Shown in pieces: positions 1-11,384 of a stretch of DNA of 64,000 bases (its first letter is position 1; each line of letters starts with the position of its first letter). The notes beneath the pieces are model-generated. The model was not told the DNA's origin, did not search any database, and worked only from the letters and a program-made list of their open reading frames with translations. The position numbers were made by a program, and so were the translations under genes. The stretch comes from Rhizobium sp. BK196 (GTDB lineage Bacteria > Pseudomonadota > Alphaproteobacteria > Rhizobiales > Rhizobiaceae). The DNA lies in the NCBI RefSeq assembly GCF_014193255.1, contig NZ_JACHZB010000005.1, forward strand, positions 186,001-250,000, given 5' to 3'.

Positions 1-140
1 GCGTCCAGCGGCGAGCGCAGCGAGATGCGACGTGCGAACCACCTGGTAGCGCTTTCCTGCGCGAGCTCTGTCTTGCGGTCGAGATCGGCGGAGCGGATCG
101 CATCGATCGCGCCGCCGCGCAGCGACGTGATCGCCGTCAC
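1..140 (-). CDS. DUF455 ferritin-like family protein, N-terminal part (cut by window edge)
   Basis: The gene continues beyond the left edge and only about 46 codons are visible. A GTG start overlaps the stop of the peroxiredoxin gene (GTGA), so the two are probably cotranscribed. The translation contains A-I-R-S-A-D and then RWFARR followed by RSPLD, which I recall as the N-terminal signature of the DUF455 ferritin-like family in rhizobia. The expected metal-binding helices would lie outside the window. The family call rests on this short N-terminus, so it is moderately sure; the biochemical role of the family is not established. Confidence 0.6.
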   Translation of the reverse strand, partial: MTAITSLRGGAIDAIRSADLDRKTELAQESATRWFARRISLRSPLD

Positions 141-610
141 GCGGCAAGATTCCGGACGGCTTCGAGCACCGTTGCGGCATGGCCCGGCACCCTGACCTTC
201 TGCCATATGGTGGCGATGGTGCCGTCCCTGCGGATCAGGAAGGTCGTGCGCTCGACGCCCATGAACGTACGGCCATACATCTTTTTCTCCTTCCACACGC
301 CATAGGCCTGCAGCACCGTCTTCTCTTCGTCCGAGGCAAGCGCCACCGTCAGCTTGTGCTTCTTGATGAAGCGGTCATGGCATGCGGCCGAATCGGGCGA
401 CATGCCGACGATGGCGGCGCCGGCGGCTGCGAACTCATCGGCAAGTGCGGTGAAATCCAGAGATTCGGTCGTGCAGCCCGTCGTGTCATCCTTGGGATAG
501 AAGAACAGGACCACCGGCTTGCCGTGATAATCAGAGAGCGAAATGCGCCCGCCGCCGTCGCGCGGGAGGCTGAAATCGGGAGCACGGGAGCCAATACCGG
601 GTGCAGACAT
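137..610 (-). CDS. bcp: Peroxiredoxin, Bcp/PrxQ type (thioredoxin-dependent hydroperoxide reductase)
   Basis: The 157-aa product is a cytoplasmic thiol peroxidase that reduces H2O2 and organic hydroperoxides. The AhpC/TSA fold spans about residues 5-150, with the peroxidatic Cys46 in the motif TTGCTTES. The E. coli Bcp resolving Cys five residues later is absent (Leu51 here), but Cys77 in SPDSAACH could serve as an alternative resolving cysteine. I chose the ATG at 608-610; the frame stays open for 29 more upstream codons, but those cross the AT-rich promoter area. The downstream DUF455 gene overlaps the stop codon, suggesting a two-gene unit. Confidence 0.9.
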   Translation of the reverse strand: MSAPGIGSRAPDFSLPRDGGGRISLSDYHGKPVVLFFYPKDDTTGCTTESLDFTALADEFAAAGAAIVGMSPDSAACHDRFIKKHKLTVALASDEEKTVLQAYGVWKEKKMYGRTFMGVERTTFLIRRDGTIATIWQKVRVPGHAATVLEAVRNLAA

Positions 611-728
611 CTCAAAACTTTCTTTTGCCGGGTTTAGGAGAGATACTATATCAGGCAGGTTATATAGTGGATGAAACGGCGTCCCGCCCAGAGCCATTCA
701 AATCAGATTCAGGAGTTTCCCAAGGCGC

Positions 729-3700
729 ATGTCAGCCATCCGCGGCGAAAAGGTCACGTTCCGCAAGAAGGACATCGTCGCCTTGCACAACCTGCCTTCA
801 GCGCAGGTGAAGGACCCGCTTATCGTGCATTGCCCGCCGCCGCGCTCCCGCATGCGCGGCACGGCGAAGGTCACGGGCGGATTCTGCGCAGTTATCCTGT
901 TCATCCTGGCGGCAATCGTCTTCACCATCGAAAGCGGGATCATTGACGCGCCGCTATCGCAGCAGGCGCAGTCGGCGTTGAACAGCGCACTGGGGCCGCG
1001 CTACCGTGCCGAAGTCGGTTCCACCGTCATCCGCTTCACATCCGGCCTGCGGCTGGCGCTCGAAGCGCGCGACGTCAACATGATCGACCAGCAAAGCGGC
1101 CAGCATCTTTCGACCACATCCTCCATGCGGATGGCGCTCGATCCGCTTCAGCTCTTTCGCGGCCGCGTTGCGATATCATCGGTGGAAGCCGACGATATCG
1201 CCCTCGACACGTCGCTGCTTCCATCAACCGCTCCCATCACGCTTGACGATCTGCGTGTCGATGCCATTCCGGCGGCAATGGAGACGATCTTCTCGCATCT
1301 CGACTTGTTCGAAACCTTCGTCGAACGCGGCGGTACCGGCTCCGTGCGCATCTCCGGCATCGACATCAAGCTCGCAGATACGGCAAATGGGCCGCTTTCC
1401 CTCGTCGTCGACAATCTCGCCTTCGAACATGCCGGGCCGAACTCGCTGCGGCTCAGCGGCCAGATTTCCATCAACGGCGAGGCGGCTGATCTCAATGTGA
1501 TCACCGAGCAGGCGAGCGGGCGCGCCTCCCGGCTCGATGGCACATTGTCGCATGCCGACCTCACTCCCTTTGCGCTGAAGCGCAACGAACAGGGCGAGAA
1601 ACGCCAGGGCCTCAATACGTTCGGCGATCTTACCATTTCCGCGGTCAGAGCTGCCGACGGCGTCAAGCCGTCGCTCAATGCGGCTCTCAAACTCGATCCG
1701 GGCCTTATCTATGTCGACGGCGATTCTCAGGAATTGACGGACGGGCAACTCAATCTGGCCTATGACTTCGACAAGCAGACGCTGGAGATCGCCAAATCGC
1801 AGCTGCATCTCGGCCCGACTGTGCTGCCGATCAGCGGGGCACTGATCGACCTCGACAAGCTCGATCCGAATGCGGGCAAGGGGTTCGGCATCGACGCGCT
1901 GATCAGCGGCGGCACGGCGGCACCCAATTCCGGCGAGCAGCCGTTGTCTTTCGATCTGCAGGCGACCGGACGCTACCTCGTCGCCGGCCGTGAATTCCAG
2001 TTTTCGAATATGGTGGCTTCCTCGCCGCTTGGCTCCCTCTACGGAGCGCTGCACGTCCGGCTGAACGATAAATCACCGGAGATCAGTTTTGCCGGCCAGT
2101 CCCAGCAGATGCAGACGACGGCGGTCAAGCAGCTCTGGCCTTTCTGGATGGCGTCCAAAGCGCGGGTCTGGGTGCTGGCAAACCTCTTCGGCGGCGTGGT
2201 GACCGATGCGTCCATTTCCGTCTTCATCCCGCCAGGCCGGCTGGACGAGGCAGCGGGAGGACGTGGCCTGCGGCTCGACGAAAACCAACTCCGCATCGCC
2301 TTCGACATCGCCGGTACGCGCCTGAATGTCGCCGGCGAGATCCCACCGGTGCGCGATACGGCAGCGCATTTCGACCTGACGGGCGGAAAGGCGACGATCT
2401 CGCTCAAGAGCGGCACCTCCTATTTCCCCTCCGGGCGTTCAGTAGCGGTGCAGCCGGGCACCTTCGTGATGCCGTCAGTCTATGACAAGCCACTAATGGC
2501 CGAAGCCGACATTTCCGTATCAGGCTCAGCGGATGCTGTGGGCGAGCTTCTGACCTACAAGCCGATCAAGGTGCTGCAGCGCGCGGGCTTTGTGCCCGAC
2601 GACCTTAAGGGCACTATCGACGCGCATGTGCAGGCGCGTTTCGGACTTCTGTCCTCGCAAAACCCGCCGCCACCCGAATGGCAGGCGCAGATGAAACTCA
2701 CCGACGTCGCGCTTGCCAAGCCGTTCTCGGGCCGCGTCATCACCAATCTCGACGGCATGCTCGATGCCGATCCGCAGCAGGTGAAGGTCAAGGGCAAGGC
2801 CGACATCGACGGCGTCTCCGCTGATATCGATATGCTGGAACCAGTCGACAAATCTTCCGGGATCGAGCCACAGCGTGTGATCACGGCAACGTTGAACGGC
2901 GACCAGCGCGACAAGTTGCTGCCGGGCCTGTCCGGCATCCTCGGCGGCAGCGTCAAGCTGGTGCTGACGCGTATCGACGAAGACCGGCAGGACGTTCAGC
3001 TCGACCTCGGCAAGGCATCGCTCGATCTGCCCTGGATCGGCTGGTCGAAGGGCAGCGGTATTCCCGCTAATGCCGAATTCGAGGTTTCCGGCCCGCCTGA
3101 CAATACGCAGGTCAAGAATTTCCGTCTGAAGGGGGATGGCTTTGGGGCGACCGGGGCGCTCGTGATCGGCAAGAGCGGGTTGATATCGGCAGATTTCGAT
3201 AGCGTGAAGCTGTCTTCCGTCGATGATTTCGGGCTGTCGCTGAAGCGCAGCAAGGGCGGCTTCGATATTTCCGTATCCGGAGCCAGCGCCGATGCGCGAC
3301 CGATCATCGCCCGCCTGAAATCGGATTCGGACAGCGATGGCGATGGCAGTGACAACAGCAGCATAAGCGTACGGGCGAAGCTGCAGAACATCATAGGCTT
3401 CAATGACGAGAAGATCGGCAATTTCCAGGCGCAGATCGCCATGAGCGGCAGCCGACTGCAATCGTTGAATTTCTCCGGCATCACCGATAGCGGCGAGGCG
3501 GTCGTCAGCCAGATGCAGAGCGGCGGCGTCATCAACATCACCAGCGGCGATGCCGGCTCCGTCTCACGCTTTGCCGATCTGTATCAGCATATGCAGGGCG
3601 GGCTTCTCAATCTGGCTATCCGTCTCAATGCGGGCGGCGGCTGGGATGGCTCGCTCGACGTGCGCCGCTTCTCGATCGTCAACGAGCAACGCCTGCGCTC

Positions 3701-4121
3701 GATCGTTTCCACGCCTGTCGGCTCGGACCAGCGCAGCCTCAGCGAAGCCGTGAAGCGGGATATCGATACCTCCTCGCAGCGCTTCCAGCGTGGCTTTGCC
3801 CGTGTCGTCTCACGCGGCGGGGCGATCTCCATCGAAAACGGCGTGCTGCGCGGCGACCAGATCGGCGCCACTTTCCAGGGCGTCGTGCGCAACGCCAGAG
3901 GCAATATGGACATGACCGGCACCTTCATGCCGGCTTACGGGCTCAACCGGCTATTCGCCGAATTGCCGCTGATCGGCGTCATTCTCGGCAATGGTTCCGA
4001 CCGCGGCCTGATCGGCATCACCTTCAAGCTGACCGGCAAGTTCGACCAGCCGAACCTGCAGATCAACCCACTGTCGGTCATCGCGCCCGGCGTCTTCCGC
4101 CAGATCTTCGAATTCCAGTAA
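729..4121 (+). CDS. Large AsmA-like/DUF3971 (YhdP-type) envelope protein
   Basis: The product has 1130 aa. A basic cytoplasmic N-terminus is followed by one transmembrane segment (about residues 49-68) and then roughly 1050 residues of repetitive beta-rich sequence exported to the periplasm. The C-terminus (about 1065-1130, with LPLIGVILGNGSDRGLIG and KFDQPNLQINPLS) matches the AsmA/DUF3971 C-terminal region as I know it. Proteins of this type (AsmA, TamB, YhdP) are bridge-like and are linked to phospholipid transport between inner and outer membrane. The exact substrate cannot be read from sequence. The start at 729 was kept; an internal Met at residue 42 just before the TM segment is possible. 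A GNAT gene follows after 16 bp. Confidence 0.8.
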   Translation: MSAIRGEKVTFRKKDIVALHNLPSAQVKDPLIVHCPPPRSRMRGTAKVTGGFCAVILFILAAIVFTIESGIIDAPLSQQAQSALNSALGPRYRAEVGSTVIRFTSGLRLALEARDVNMIDQQSGQHLSTTSSMRMALDPLQLFRGRVAISSVEADDIALDTSLLPSTAPITLDDLRVDAIPAAMETIFSHLDLFETFVERGGTGSVRISGIDIKLADTANGPLSLVVDNLAFEHAGPNSLRLSGQISINGEAADLNVITEQASGRASRLDGTLSHADLTPFALKRNEQGEKRQGLNTFGDLTISAVRAADGVKPSLNAALKLDPGLIYVDGDSQELTDGQLNLAYDFDKQTLEIAKSQLHLGPTVLPISGALIDLDKLDPNAGKGFGIDALISGGTAAPNSGEQPLSFDLQATGRYLVAGREFQFSNMVASSPLGSLYGALHVRLNDKSPEISFAGQSQQMQTTAVKQLWPFWMASKARVWVLANLFGGVVTDASISVFIPPGRLDEAAGGRGLRLDENQLRIAFDIAGTRLNVAGEIPPVRDTAAHFDLTGGKATISLKSGTSYFPSGRSVAVQPGTFVMPSVYDKPLMAEADISVSGSADAVGELLTYKPIKVLQRAGFVPDDLKGTIDAHVQARFGLLSSQNPPPPEWQAQMKLTDVALAKPFSGRVITNLDGMLDADPQQVKVKGKADIDGVSADIDMLEPVDKSSGIEPQRVITATLNGDQRDKLLPGLSGILGGSVKLVLTRIDEDRQDVQLDLGKASLDLPWIGWSKGSGIPANAEFEVSGPPDNTQVKNFRLKGDGFGATGALVIGKSGLISADFDSVKLSSVDDFGLSLKRSKGGFDISVSGASADARPIIARLKSDSDSDGDGSDNSSISVRAKLQNIIGFNDEKIGNFQAQIAMSGSRLQSLNFSGITDSGEAVVSQMQSGGVINITSGDAGSVSRFADLYQHMQGGLLNLAIRLNAGGGWDGSLDVRRFSIVNEQRLRSIVSTPVGSDQRSLSEAVKRDIDTSSQRFQRGFARVVSRGGAISIENGVLRGDQIGATFQGVVRNARGNMDMTGTFMPAYGLNRLFAELPLIGVILGNGSDRGLIGITFKLTGKFDQPNLQINPLSVIAPGVFRQIFEFQ

Positions 4122-4137
4122 ATGCCTGAGGATACCA

Positions 4138-4620
4138 GTGAAGAACTCGATCCTGATCCGGCCCTACAGGCCTGCCGACAGCGATGCGACGATCGAGATC
4201 TTTCTGCGCGCCATCCGCGAAGTCTCGTCGAAAGACTATTCGCCTGAGCAGATCGATGCCTGGGCGCAGGTGGAAGACGCTGCAAAATGGGCGGAGCGCA
4301 GGATCAGCCGGCCGGGCTGGATCGCGGAGATCGACGGCAAGTCGGTCGGCTTCTCCGATCTCACGCCGGACGGGTGCCTCGACATGATGTTCGTGCATCC
4401 GGCTTTTCAGGGCCTTGGCGTTGCCGGCCGCCTACTGACGCGCGTCGAAGAGGAGGCGGAAGCGCTTGGTATCGATCGGATCTACACGCATGCCAGCCTG
4501 ACGGCGCAGCCATTTTTCGAGCGCAAGGGGTTCCGGATCCTCACACGGCAGACCGTCGAACGGCGCGGGCAGCGGTTCGACAATTTCGTGATGGAGAAAT
4601 TCTACTCGGGCCGCTCCTGA
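4138..4620 (+). CDS. GNAT family N-acetyltransferase
   Basis: The 160-aa protein is a single GNAT domain transferring an acetyl group from acetyl-CoA to an unknown amine. The acetyl-CoA pyrophosphate loop is QGLGVAGRLL at residues 91-100, after the beta4 strand LDMMFVHP. A GTG start at 4138 is preceded by GAGGA five bases upstream; the ATG at 4122 is in another frame and was rejected. It lies 16 bp after the AsmA-like gene and is probably cotranscribed. A strong bidirectional terminator follows. The substrate is unknown. Confidence 0.85.
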   Translation: MKNSILIRPYRPADSDATIEIFLRAIREVSSKDYSPEQIDAWAQVEDAAKWAERRISRPGWIAEIDGKSVGFSDLTPDGCLDMMFVHPAFQGLGVAGRLLTRVEEEAEALGIDRIYTHASLTAQPFFERKGFRILTRQTVERRGQRFDNFVMEKFYSGRS

Positions 4621-4643
4621 GCTTTCGGCTCAAGCCAGACAAG

Positions 4644-4671
4644 AAAAAGCCGGCGCGAAGGCCGGCTTTTT
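4644..4671. terminator. Bidirectional Rho-independent terminator between GNAT and tyrS
   Basis: A perfect 11-bp stem (AAAAAGCCGGC pairing with GCCGGCTTTTT) encloses a 6-nt loop, with an A-run on the left and a T-run on the right. It can therefore stop transcription from both convergent genes. Confidence 0.9.
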
Positions 4672-4692
4672 GGTTCGTGTCGCTCGCGCCGA

Positions 4693-5949
4693 TCAGGCTG
4701 CGCGACGGATCAGGATGTGCTTCTTCTTGCCGAGCGACAGCTTGATGACGCCATCAGCAGTGATTTCTCCGCTGCCGATCATCTTTCGCTCGTCGCTGAC
4801 AGCCTGGTCGTTGATGCGCACGGCACCGCCCTGGACATGACGGCGGGCTTCGCCGTTCGAGGCGGCAAGACCGGCACGGACGATCAGGGAGAGCAGACCG
4901 ATGCCGGCATCGAGTTCGGAGGCAGGAACCTCGACGGAGGGCAGGTTTTCGGAGAGACCGCCTTCCTCGAAGGTCTTGCGCGCCGTCTCAGCCGCCTTTT
5001 CGGCGGCTTCACGGCCGTGCAGGATCGCGGTGACCTCGGTTGCCAGGATCTTCTTGACTTCGTTGATCTCGGAACCCGCGAGTGCCGACAGGCGGGCGAT
5101 CTCATCCATCGGCAGCGTAGTGTAGAGCTTCAGGAAGCGCGCGACATCGGCGTCTTCCGTGTTGCGCCAGTACTGCCAGAAGTCATAGGCCGACAGCATG
5201 TCGGCATTCAGCCACACGGCACCGGTCGCAGACTTGCCCATCTTGGCGCCGGACGAAGTCGTCAGCAGCGGCGAGGTCAGCGCATACAGCTGCTTCGTCC
5301 CCATGCGGTGACCGAGATCGATGCCGTTGACGATATTGCCCCACTGATCTGAACCGCCCATCTGCAGGCGGCAGTCATAGCGCTTGGCAAGCTCTACGAA
5401 GTCGTAGGCCTGGAGGATCATGTAGTTGAATTCCAGGAAGGACAGCGACTGTTCGCGGTCGAGGCGCGTCTTGACGCTGTCGAAGGACAGCATGCGGTTG
5501 ACCGAGAAATGCTTGCCGACATCGCGCAGGAATTCGAGATAGTTCAGCGAGCGCAGCCATTCGGCATTGTTTATCATCAGCGCGTCCTTCGGACCATCGC
5601 CGTAATTCAGGTAATTCGAGAAAACGCGCTTGATCGAGGCGATGTTGCCTTCGATCGTATCGACAGTCATCAGCTGGCGGGCCTCTTCCTTGAACGAGGG
5701 ATCACCGACCATGCCGGTGCCGCCACCCATCAGCGAGATGGCGCGATGGCCGGTCTTCTGCATCCAGTGGAGCATCATGATCTGGATGAGCGATCCGGCA
5801 TGCAGGCTGGGTGCGGTCGGATCGAAGCCGATATAGGCCGTCACGGTTTCCTTGGCGAAGAGATCGTCGAGGCCGCTTTCATCGGAAATCTGATGAATGA
5901 AGCCGCGCTCTTGCAGCGTGCGGAGGAAATCGGACTTGAACTGCGACAT
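4693..5949 (-). CDS. tyrS: Tyrosyl-tRNA synthetase
   Basis: The 418-aa class I aminoacyl-tRNA synthetase charges tRNA-Tyr. The HIGH-equivalent is HAGS at residues 50-53 and the KMSKS loop is KMGKS at 236-240. Tyrosine and substrate binding residues sit around GGSDQWGN (198-205). A C-terminal S4-type RNA-binding domain covers about 350-415. Length is normal for the bacterial TyrRS family. The start at 5947-5949 (MSQFKSDF) was chosen over an upstream in-frame Met, which would add 30 residues unlike the family. The gene is divergent from anmK. Confidence 0.97.
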   Translation of the reverse strand: MSQFKSDFLRTLQERGFIHQISDESGLDDLFAKETVTAYIGFDPTAPSLHAGSLIQIMMLHWMQKTGHRAISLMGGGTGMVGDPSFKEEARQLMTVDTIEGNIASIKRVFSNYLNYGDGPKDALMINNAEWLRSLNYLEFLRDVGKHFSVNRMLSFDSVKTRLDREQSLSFLEFNYMILQAYDFVELAKRYDCRLQMGGSDQWGNIVNGIDLGHRMGTKQLYALTSPLLTTSSGAKMGKSATGAVWLNADMLSAYDFWQYWRNTEDADVARFLKLYTTLPMDEIARLSALAGSEINEVKKILATEVTAILHGREAAEKAAETARKTFEEGGLSENLPSVEVPASELDAGIGLLSLIVRAGLAASNGEARRHVQGGAVRINDQAVSDERKMIGSGEITADGVIKLSLGKKKHILIRRAA

Positions 5950-6069
5950 GGGCTTCGTCTCTTGAACGTCGAACGGGACTGGGATTGACGCTTGTTGAAC
6001 CGTCGCGGCGCGTTTAGCACTGTTTTTCCAAAAGTGCATCCGGGAATCGCATGAAAGGCTCGCGGCGCA

Positions 6070-7194
6070 ATGGATATCGTCAGGACTGCGATCGGTTTGA
6101 TGAGCGGCACCTCGATGGACGGCATCGATGTGGCGTTGCTCAGGACAGACGGGCGAGGTTTCATCGAGCGCGGACCGTTTCTGGGCGTTGCCTATGATGG
6201 CGGTTTTCGCGAGCGGCTGAAGCGTGGGCTCGATCTGGCACGGCCGCTGACCGATCGCAATGCACGACCGGACGAATTGCGTGACATCGAGATTGAACTC
6301 ACTCTACGTCATGCAGATGCCGTTACGGCATTTCTCGATAAATTCGGACTCAGAAGCGGCGATGTCGATGTGCTCGGTTTTCACGGCCAGACCGTGTTGC
6401 ACCGGCCTGACGATAGGCTGACGATCCAGATCGGCGATGGAGAGCTGCTGGCGAAACGCACCGGCATTCCTGTCGTCTACGACATGCGGGCCAACGACAT
6501 GGTTCATGGCGGGCAGGGTGCGCCGCTAGTGCCGGCCTATCATGCTGCGCTTGCCGGCCGCTTTCAACAGCAAGGGCAGACGGTCTGCTTCGTCAATATC
6601 GGCGGCATTTCGAACCTCACCTATATCGGCGTGGAGGGGCGCATCGCCGCCTTCGATAGCGGCCCCGGCAACACGCTGATCGACCAGTGGGTGGAGATGC
6701 AGACCGGCAAGACCTACGATCCCGGCGGCGAGATCGCCGGGCGCGGGCAGGTGGTGGCCGAAATTGCCGCCCGCTATCTCGGCAGCCCGTTCTTCCAGGG
6801 CAATATCCGGCGCTCGCTCGACCGTGGCGATTTCAGACCACTGGCAGAGGGTGAGGCGAGCCTGGAGGATGGTGCGCGCACGCTTGCGCATGTGGCTGCC
6901 GCCTCGATCGTCAAATCGGCCTCCTATCTGCCGCAAAGCCCCTCCGTCTATATCGTCTGCGGCGGCGGTCGGCTGAATGACACGATCATGGCTGAGTTTG
7001 CCGATATGGCCGGGAAGAACGGTTCTCGTGTCATGAGTGCTGAGGAGGCCGGTTTCGACGGCGACGCGATGGAGGCGGAAGCCTGGGCCTATCTGGCAGT
7101 ACGCTCGCTGGAGGGACTGCCGCTCACCTATCCCGGCACGACGGGCGTCAGCCATCCGGTTACCGGCGGCGTGCTGGCGGAACCGGTAAGATGA
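6070..7194 (+). CDS. anmK: Anhydro-N-acetylmuramic acid kinase
   Basis: The 374-aa kinase converts 1,6-anhydro-MurNAc to MurNAc-6-phosphate during cytoplasmic cell-wall recycling. The N-terminal nucleotide-binding motif [13 protein letters not shown] is at residues 9-21. Further family blocks are [20 protein letters not shown] and [14 protein letters not shown]. Length matches AnmK. The stop overlaps the start of the following GNAT gene (ATGA), so the two are translationally coupled. It is divergently arranged from tyrS. Confidence 0.97.
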   Translation: MDIVRTAIGLMSGTSMDGIDVALLRTDGRGFIERGPFLGVAYDGGFRERLKRGLDLARPLTDRNARPDELRDIEIELTLRHADAVTAFLDKFGLRSGDVDVLGFHGQTVLHRPDDRLTIQIGDGELLAKRTGIPVVYDMRANDMVHGGQGAPLVPAYHAALAGRFQQQGQTVCFVNIGGISNLTYIGVEGRIAAFDSGPGNTLIDQWVEMQTGKTYDPGGEIAGRGQVVAEIAARYLGSPFFQGNIRRSLDRGDFRPLAEGEASLEDGARTLAHVAAASIVKSASYLPQSPSVYIVCGGGRLNDTIMAEFADMAGKNGSRVMSAEEAGFDGDAMEAEAWAYLAVRSLEGLPLTYPGTTGVSHPVTGGVLAEPVR

Positions 7195-7718
7195 ACGGCG
7201 AGGTCGTCTTCGAAACGCCGCGCATTGTTGCCGTCATGTGGAATCATTCCGATGTCGACCTGATTCATGACCTGCATTCGACGATCGAGACGACGCGTTA
7301 CATGTCCGGAGCGGCGCCGTGGTCGCGGGAAAAGTGTGAGGAGAGGCTACGGACTTATCTGGCCGAGCAGGTGCGCTACGGCACGACGAAATACAAGATC
7401 GTCAGCCGCGAAGACGGCCGCTTCATCGGCCGTGCCGGAATCTCGCTGTATCACACTGGCGAATATGAGATGGGCTATGCCCTTTACGCTCGCGAATGGG
7501 GCAAGGGATATGCGACGGAAATTGCGGGAAGCGTTGCCGACTGGTTCTTTTCCAGAGATCTTGCGCCTCATTTCATCGCCTTCACGCACCCGGACAATCT
7601 CGCCTCGCAGCACGTATTGAAAAAGATCGGCATGCGGGAGCGCGGGCCGATCTTTATCGAAGGTGTCAAAGGCGTGGAATTCGCGATGACGGCCGCCATG
7701 CGGCGGACCGTTACCTGA
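7191..7718 (+). CDS. GNAT family N-acetyltransferase, RimJ/RimL-like
   Basis: The 175-aa protein has the acetyl-CoA loop [10 protein letters not shown] at residues 101-110 and the RimJ/RimL-like tail (ENLAS-like segment [15 protein letters not shown]). Such enzymes acetylate ribosomal proteins, amino acids or small molecules; the substrate here is not predictable. It overlaps anmK by 4 bp (ATGA) and its 3' end overlaps the convergent hydrolase gene by 8 bp, so there is no terminator space between them. Confidence 0.85.
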   Translation: MNGEVVFETPRIVAVMWNHSDVDLIHDLHSTIETTRYMSGAAPWSREKCEERLRTYLAEQVRYGTTKYKIVSREDGRFIGRAGISLYHTGEYEMGYALYAREWGKGYATEIAGSVADWFFSRDLAPHFIAFTHPDNLASQHVLKKIGMRERGPIFIEGVKGVEFAMTAAMRRTVT

Positions 7719-8388
7719 TCCGTTTGGCTGCCGGTTCCGGCACGAGTTCGCCGTTGAGGCGGCGGTCGAGGTAATCCTCGCATTCGGCCATCAGCGTGTC
7801 CACCTGGCCGTTGAAGAAGTGGTTGGCGCCAGGTACCGTGCGGTGGGTGATGAGAATGCCCTTCTGGGTCTTAAGCTTCTCGACGAGGCCGTTGACGTCC
7901 TTTTCCGGTGCCACCTTATCCGCCTCGCCATTGATGATCAGGCCGGAGGAGGGGCATGGCGCCAGGAACGAGAAGTCATAGGTATTCGGCTGCGGCGCAA
8001 TCGACATGAAACCTTCGATTTCCGGACGACGCATCAGAAGCTGCATGCCGATCCAGGCGCCGAAGGAATAGCCGGCAACCCAACAGGTTTTAGAATCAGG
8101 ATGCAGGCTCTGCACCCAGTCCAGGGCGGAGGCGGCATCCGAAAGCTCGCCCGCGCCGTGGTCGAAGTCGCCCTGGCTGCGGCCAATGCCCCGGAAATTG
8201 AAGCGCAGTGTCGTAAAACCGCGCTTCTGGAACATGTAGAAGAGCTGGTAGACGATCTGGTTGTTCATCGTGCCACCAAACTGCGGATGCGGGTGCAGAA
8301 TGACGGCGATCGGTGCGCTTTTTTCCTTGGAGGGCTGGTAGCGGCCTTCAAGACGGCCGGCTGGGCCGTTGAAAATAACTTCGGGCAT
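7711..8388 (-). CDS. Alpha/beta hydrolase (esterase/dienelactone hydrolase-like)
   Basis: The 225-aa cytoplasmic alpha/beta hydrolase has the nucleophile elbow GYSFG at residues 106-110 (Ser108) and HPHPQFGGT at 32-40 as the oxyanion region. A C-terminal His in PGANHFF is the likely catalytic base. Proteins with this HPHPxxGG motif are widely conserved in alphaproteobacteria, with no agreed substrate. The start is supported by GGAG upstream. It diverges from the suf operon and shares the 8389-8604 intergenic region with it. Confidence 0.85.
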   Translation of the reverse strand: MPEVIFNGPAGRLEGRYQPSKEKSAPIAVILHPHPQFGGTMNNQIVYQLFYMFQKRGFTTLRFNFRGIGRSQGDFDHGAGELSDAASALDWVQSLHPDSKTCWVAGYSFGAWIGMQLLMRRPEIEGFMSIAPQPNTYDFSFLAPCPSSGLIINGEADKVAPEKDVNGLVEKLKTQKGILITHRTVPGANHFFNGQVDTLMAECEDYLDRRLNGELVPEPAAKRIR

Positions 8389-8441
8389 CGGTACTCCGGG
8401 TTTTATTTCGCGTCCACGCTACGTTTGGCGACAACATGACT

Positions 8442-8456
8442 TGACGACGGTTGTCA
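8442..8456. promoter_or_regulatory. Possible RirA (iron-responsive operator-like) site
   Basis: TGA, nine bases, then TCA: this matches the TGA-N9-TCA core of the rhizobial iron-responsive operator. Only the core matches, the inner bases do not, so the call is weak on sequence alone. Its place in the suf promoter, a known kind of RirA target, raises the odds. Confidence 0.4.
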
Positions 8457-8460
8457 GCTT

Positions 8461-8490
8461 TTCTAAAACGCAGTTTAGAACAATTCGAAA
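8461..8490 (+). promoter_or_regulatory. Irr-type iron control element with three half-sites upstream of suf operon
   Basis: TTTAGAACAATTCGAAA at 8474-8490 differs by one base from the Irr ICE consensus TTTAGAA-N3-TTCTAAA as I recall it. A further TTCTAAA at 8461-8467 pairs with the same TTTAGAA across 6 bases, giving three half-sites. The site lies 115-144 bp before the first suf gene and fits iron control of Fe-S assembly. Confidence 0.7.
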
Positions 8491-8604
8491 CTTGCATGGC
8501 GATCCACGCAGCGTGGAACGTGTCATAAGGCAAGCCCGGCGGAAATTTCAAGAAAAATGCACCGCCGCGCTCAAGCAAGGTCGTCAAGCGCAGGACCGAA
8601 GACA

Positions 8605-9771
8605 ATGGCGCCGCCACGCCTTTATCTCGATTGGAACGCAACATCGCCGATGCACCCTGCAGCGCGTGAAGCGATCATGCGCGCCGTGGACATCTTCGGC
8701 AATCCCAACTCCGTGCATGGCGAGGGCCGCGCTGCGCGCGCAGCCATCGAGGGTGCGCGCCGCAAGGTGGCGCTGTTGACGGGCACCGACCCTGCCAATG
8801 TTGTCTTTACGAGCGGTGCGACCGAAGCCGCCAACATGGTGCTGACGCCTGATTTCAGCATGGGCCGCACGCCGCTGAAGCTCGGCCGCCTCTATCATTC
8901 CGCCGTCGAGCATCTGGCAATCCGCGAAGGCGGCCGTTTCCCGAAGGACAAGACGACCGAGATCCCGGTTACCGATGCCGGCATCGTCGATCTGACGGCG
9001 CTCTCCGCACTTCTCGACGCCCATGACAAGTCGACGGGCCTGCCGATGGTGGCGGTCATGTTCGTCAACAACGAGACGGGCATCGTCCAGCCGGTCGAAG
9101 AGGCGGGCAGGATCGTGCGGGCCCATGGCGGGCTCTTCGTGGTCGATGCGGTACAGGCGGCCGGCCGCCTGCCGATCGAAATCGGGCCGATCGGCGCGGA
9201 TTTCATGATCATTTCCTCCCATAAGATCGGCGGCCCGAAGGGCGCCGGCGCGCTGATCGCCCGCGGCGAAGCGCTGATGCCGAAGGCGCTGATCCGCGGT
9301 GGCGGGCAGGAGAAGGGTCACCGCTCGGGGACGCAGAATTCTCTTGCGCTGATCGGTTTTGGGGCGGCGGCAGAAGCCGTGCTGCAGAACCTTGAAGAGC
9401 GCAACGCCGCGATTGCCGCACTCCGCGACCGGCTTGAGGCCGGCATGTGCGCTGCGGCACCCGATGTCATCATTCACGGCGCCGGCGGCCCGCGCGTTGC
9501 CAATACCATCTTCTTCACACTTCCCTGCCTGAAGGCGGAGACCGGGCAGATCGCCTTCGATCTCGAAGGCGTGGCGCTTTCGGCAGGTTCGGCCTGCTCG
9601 TCCGGCAGGGTCGGCGAAAGCCATGTGCTGACGGCGATGGGCCGCGATCCGAAGCTCGGAGCCTTGCGCATGTCGCTCGGCTTTTCGACGACGGAAGAAG
9701 ACGTAGACCGGGCGATTGCCGCCTTTGTGAAAATTGCCTCCCGGCGAAAGCTGGCGGGCGAGGCGGCCTGA
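8605..9771 (+). CDS. Cysteine desulfurase, IscS/NifS type (first gene of suf operon)
   Basis: The 388-aa PLP enzyme removes sulfur from cysteine as a protein-bound persulfide for Fe-S assembly. The PLP Schiff-base Lys207 is in SSHKIGG and the catalytic Cys331 is in SAGSACSSG, the group I (IscS/NifS) active-site loop. The start at 8605 was chosen by family alignment from memory; the frame opens 48 bp earlier without support. It heads the suf operon, although a 142-bp gap with a hairpin separates it from sufB. A second, group II desulfurase (sufS) lies in the same operon. Confidence 0.92.
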   Translation: MAPPRLYLDWNATSPMHPAAREAIMRAVDIFGNPNSVHGEGRAARAAIEGARRKVALLTGTDPANVVFTSGATEAANMVLTPDFSMGRTPLKLGRLYHSAVEHLAIREGGRFPKDKTTEIPVTDAGIVDLTALSALLDAHDKSTGLPMVAVMFVNNETGIVQPVEEAGRIVRAHGGLFVVDAVQAAGRLPIEIGPIGADFMIISSHKIGGPKGAGALIARGEALMPKALIRGGGQEKGHRSGTQNSLALIGFGAAAEAVLQNLEERNAAIAALRDRLEAGMCAAAPDVIIHGAGGPRVANTIFFTLPCLKAETGQIAFDLEGVALSAGSACSSGRVGESHVLTAMGRDPKLGALRMSLGFSTTEEDVDRAIAAFVKIASRRKLAGEAA

Positions 9772-9847
9772 TCGCCTCACAAACTTGCGGAAACGCAATT
9801 TTCTGCTTGCTATCAGGGCTGAAAAGTCCCTTTTGGCCACTTATATC

Positions 9848-9868
9848 TGGGGCAAGTCAATTGCCCCA
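9848..9868. other. 8-bp hairpin in the gap between the desulfurase gene and sufB
   Basis: TGGGGCAA pairs perfectly with TTGCCCCA across 5 nt. No T-run follows, so this is not a typical terminator. It could mark an mRNA processing or stabilising point separating the first gene from sufB, or belong to an internal promoter region; nothing in the sequence decides this. Confidence 0.4.
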
Positions 9869-9913
9869 CTGACAAGCTGCCGGACCTTTTCTCCGGCGAG
9901 ATTGGAGAGTGAC

Positions 9914-11383
<1,470 letters not shown>

Positions 11384-11384
11384 C

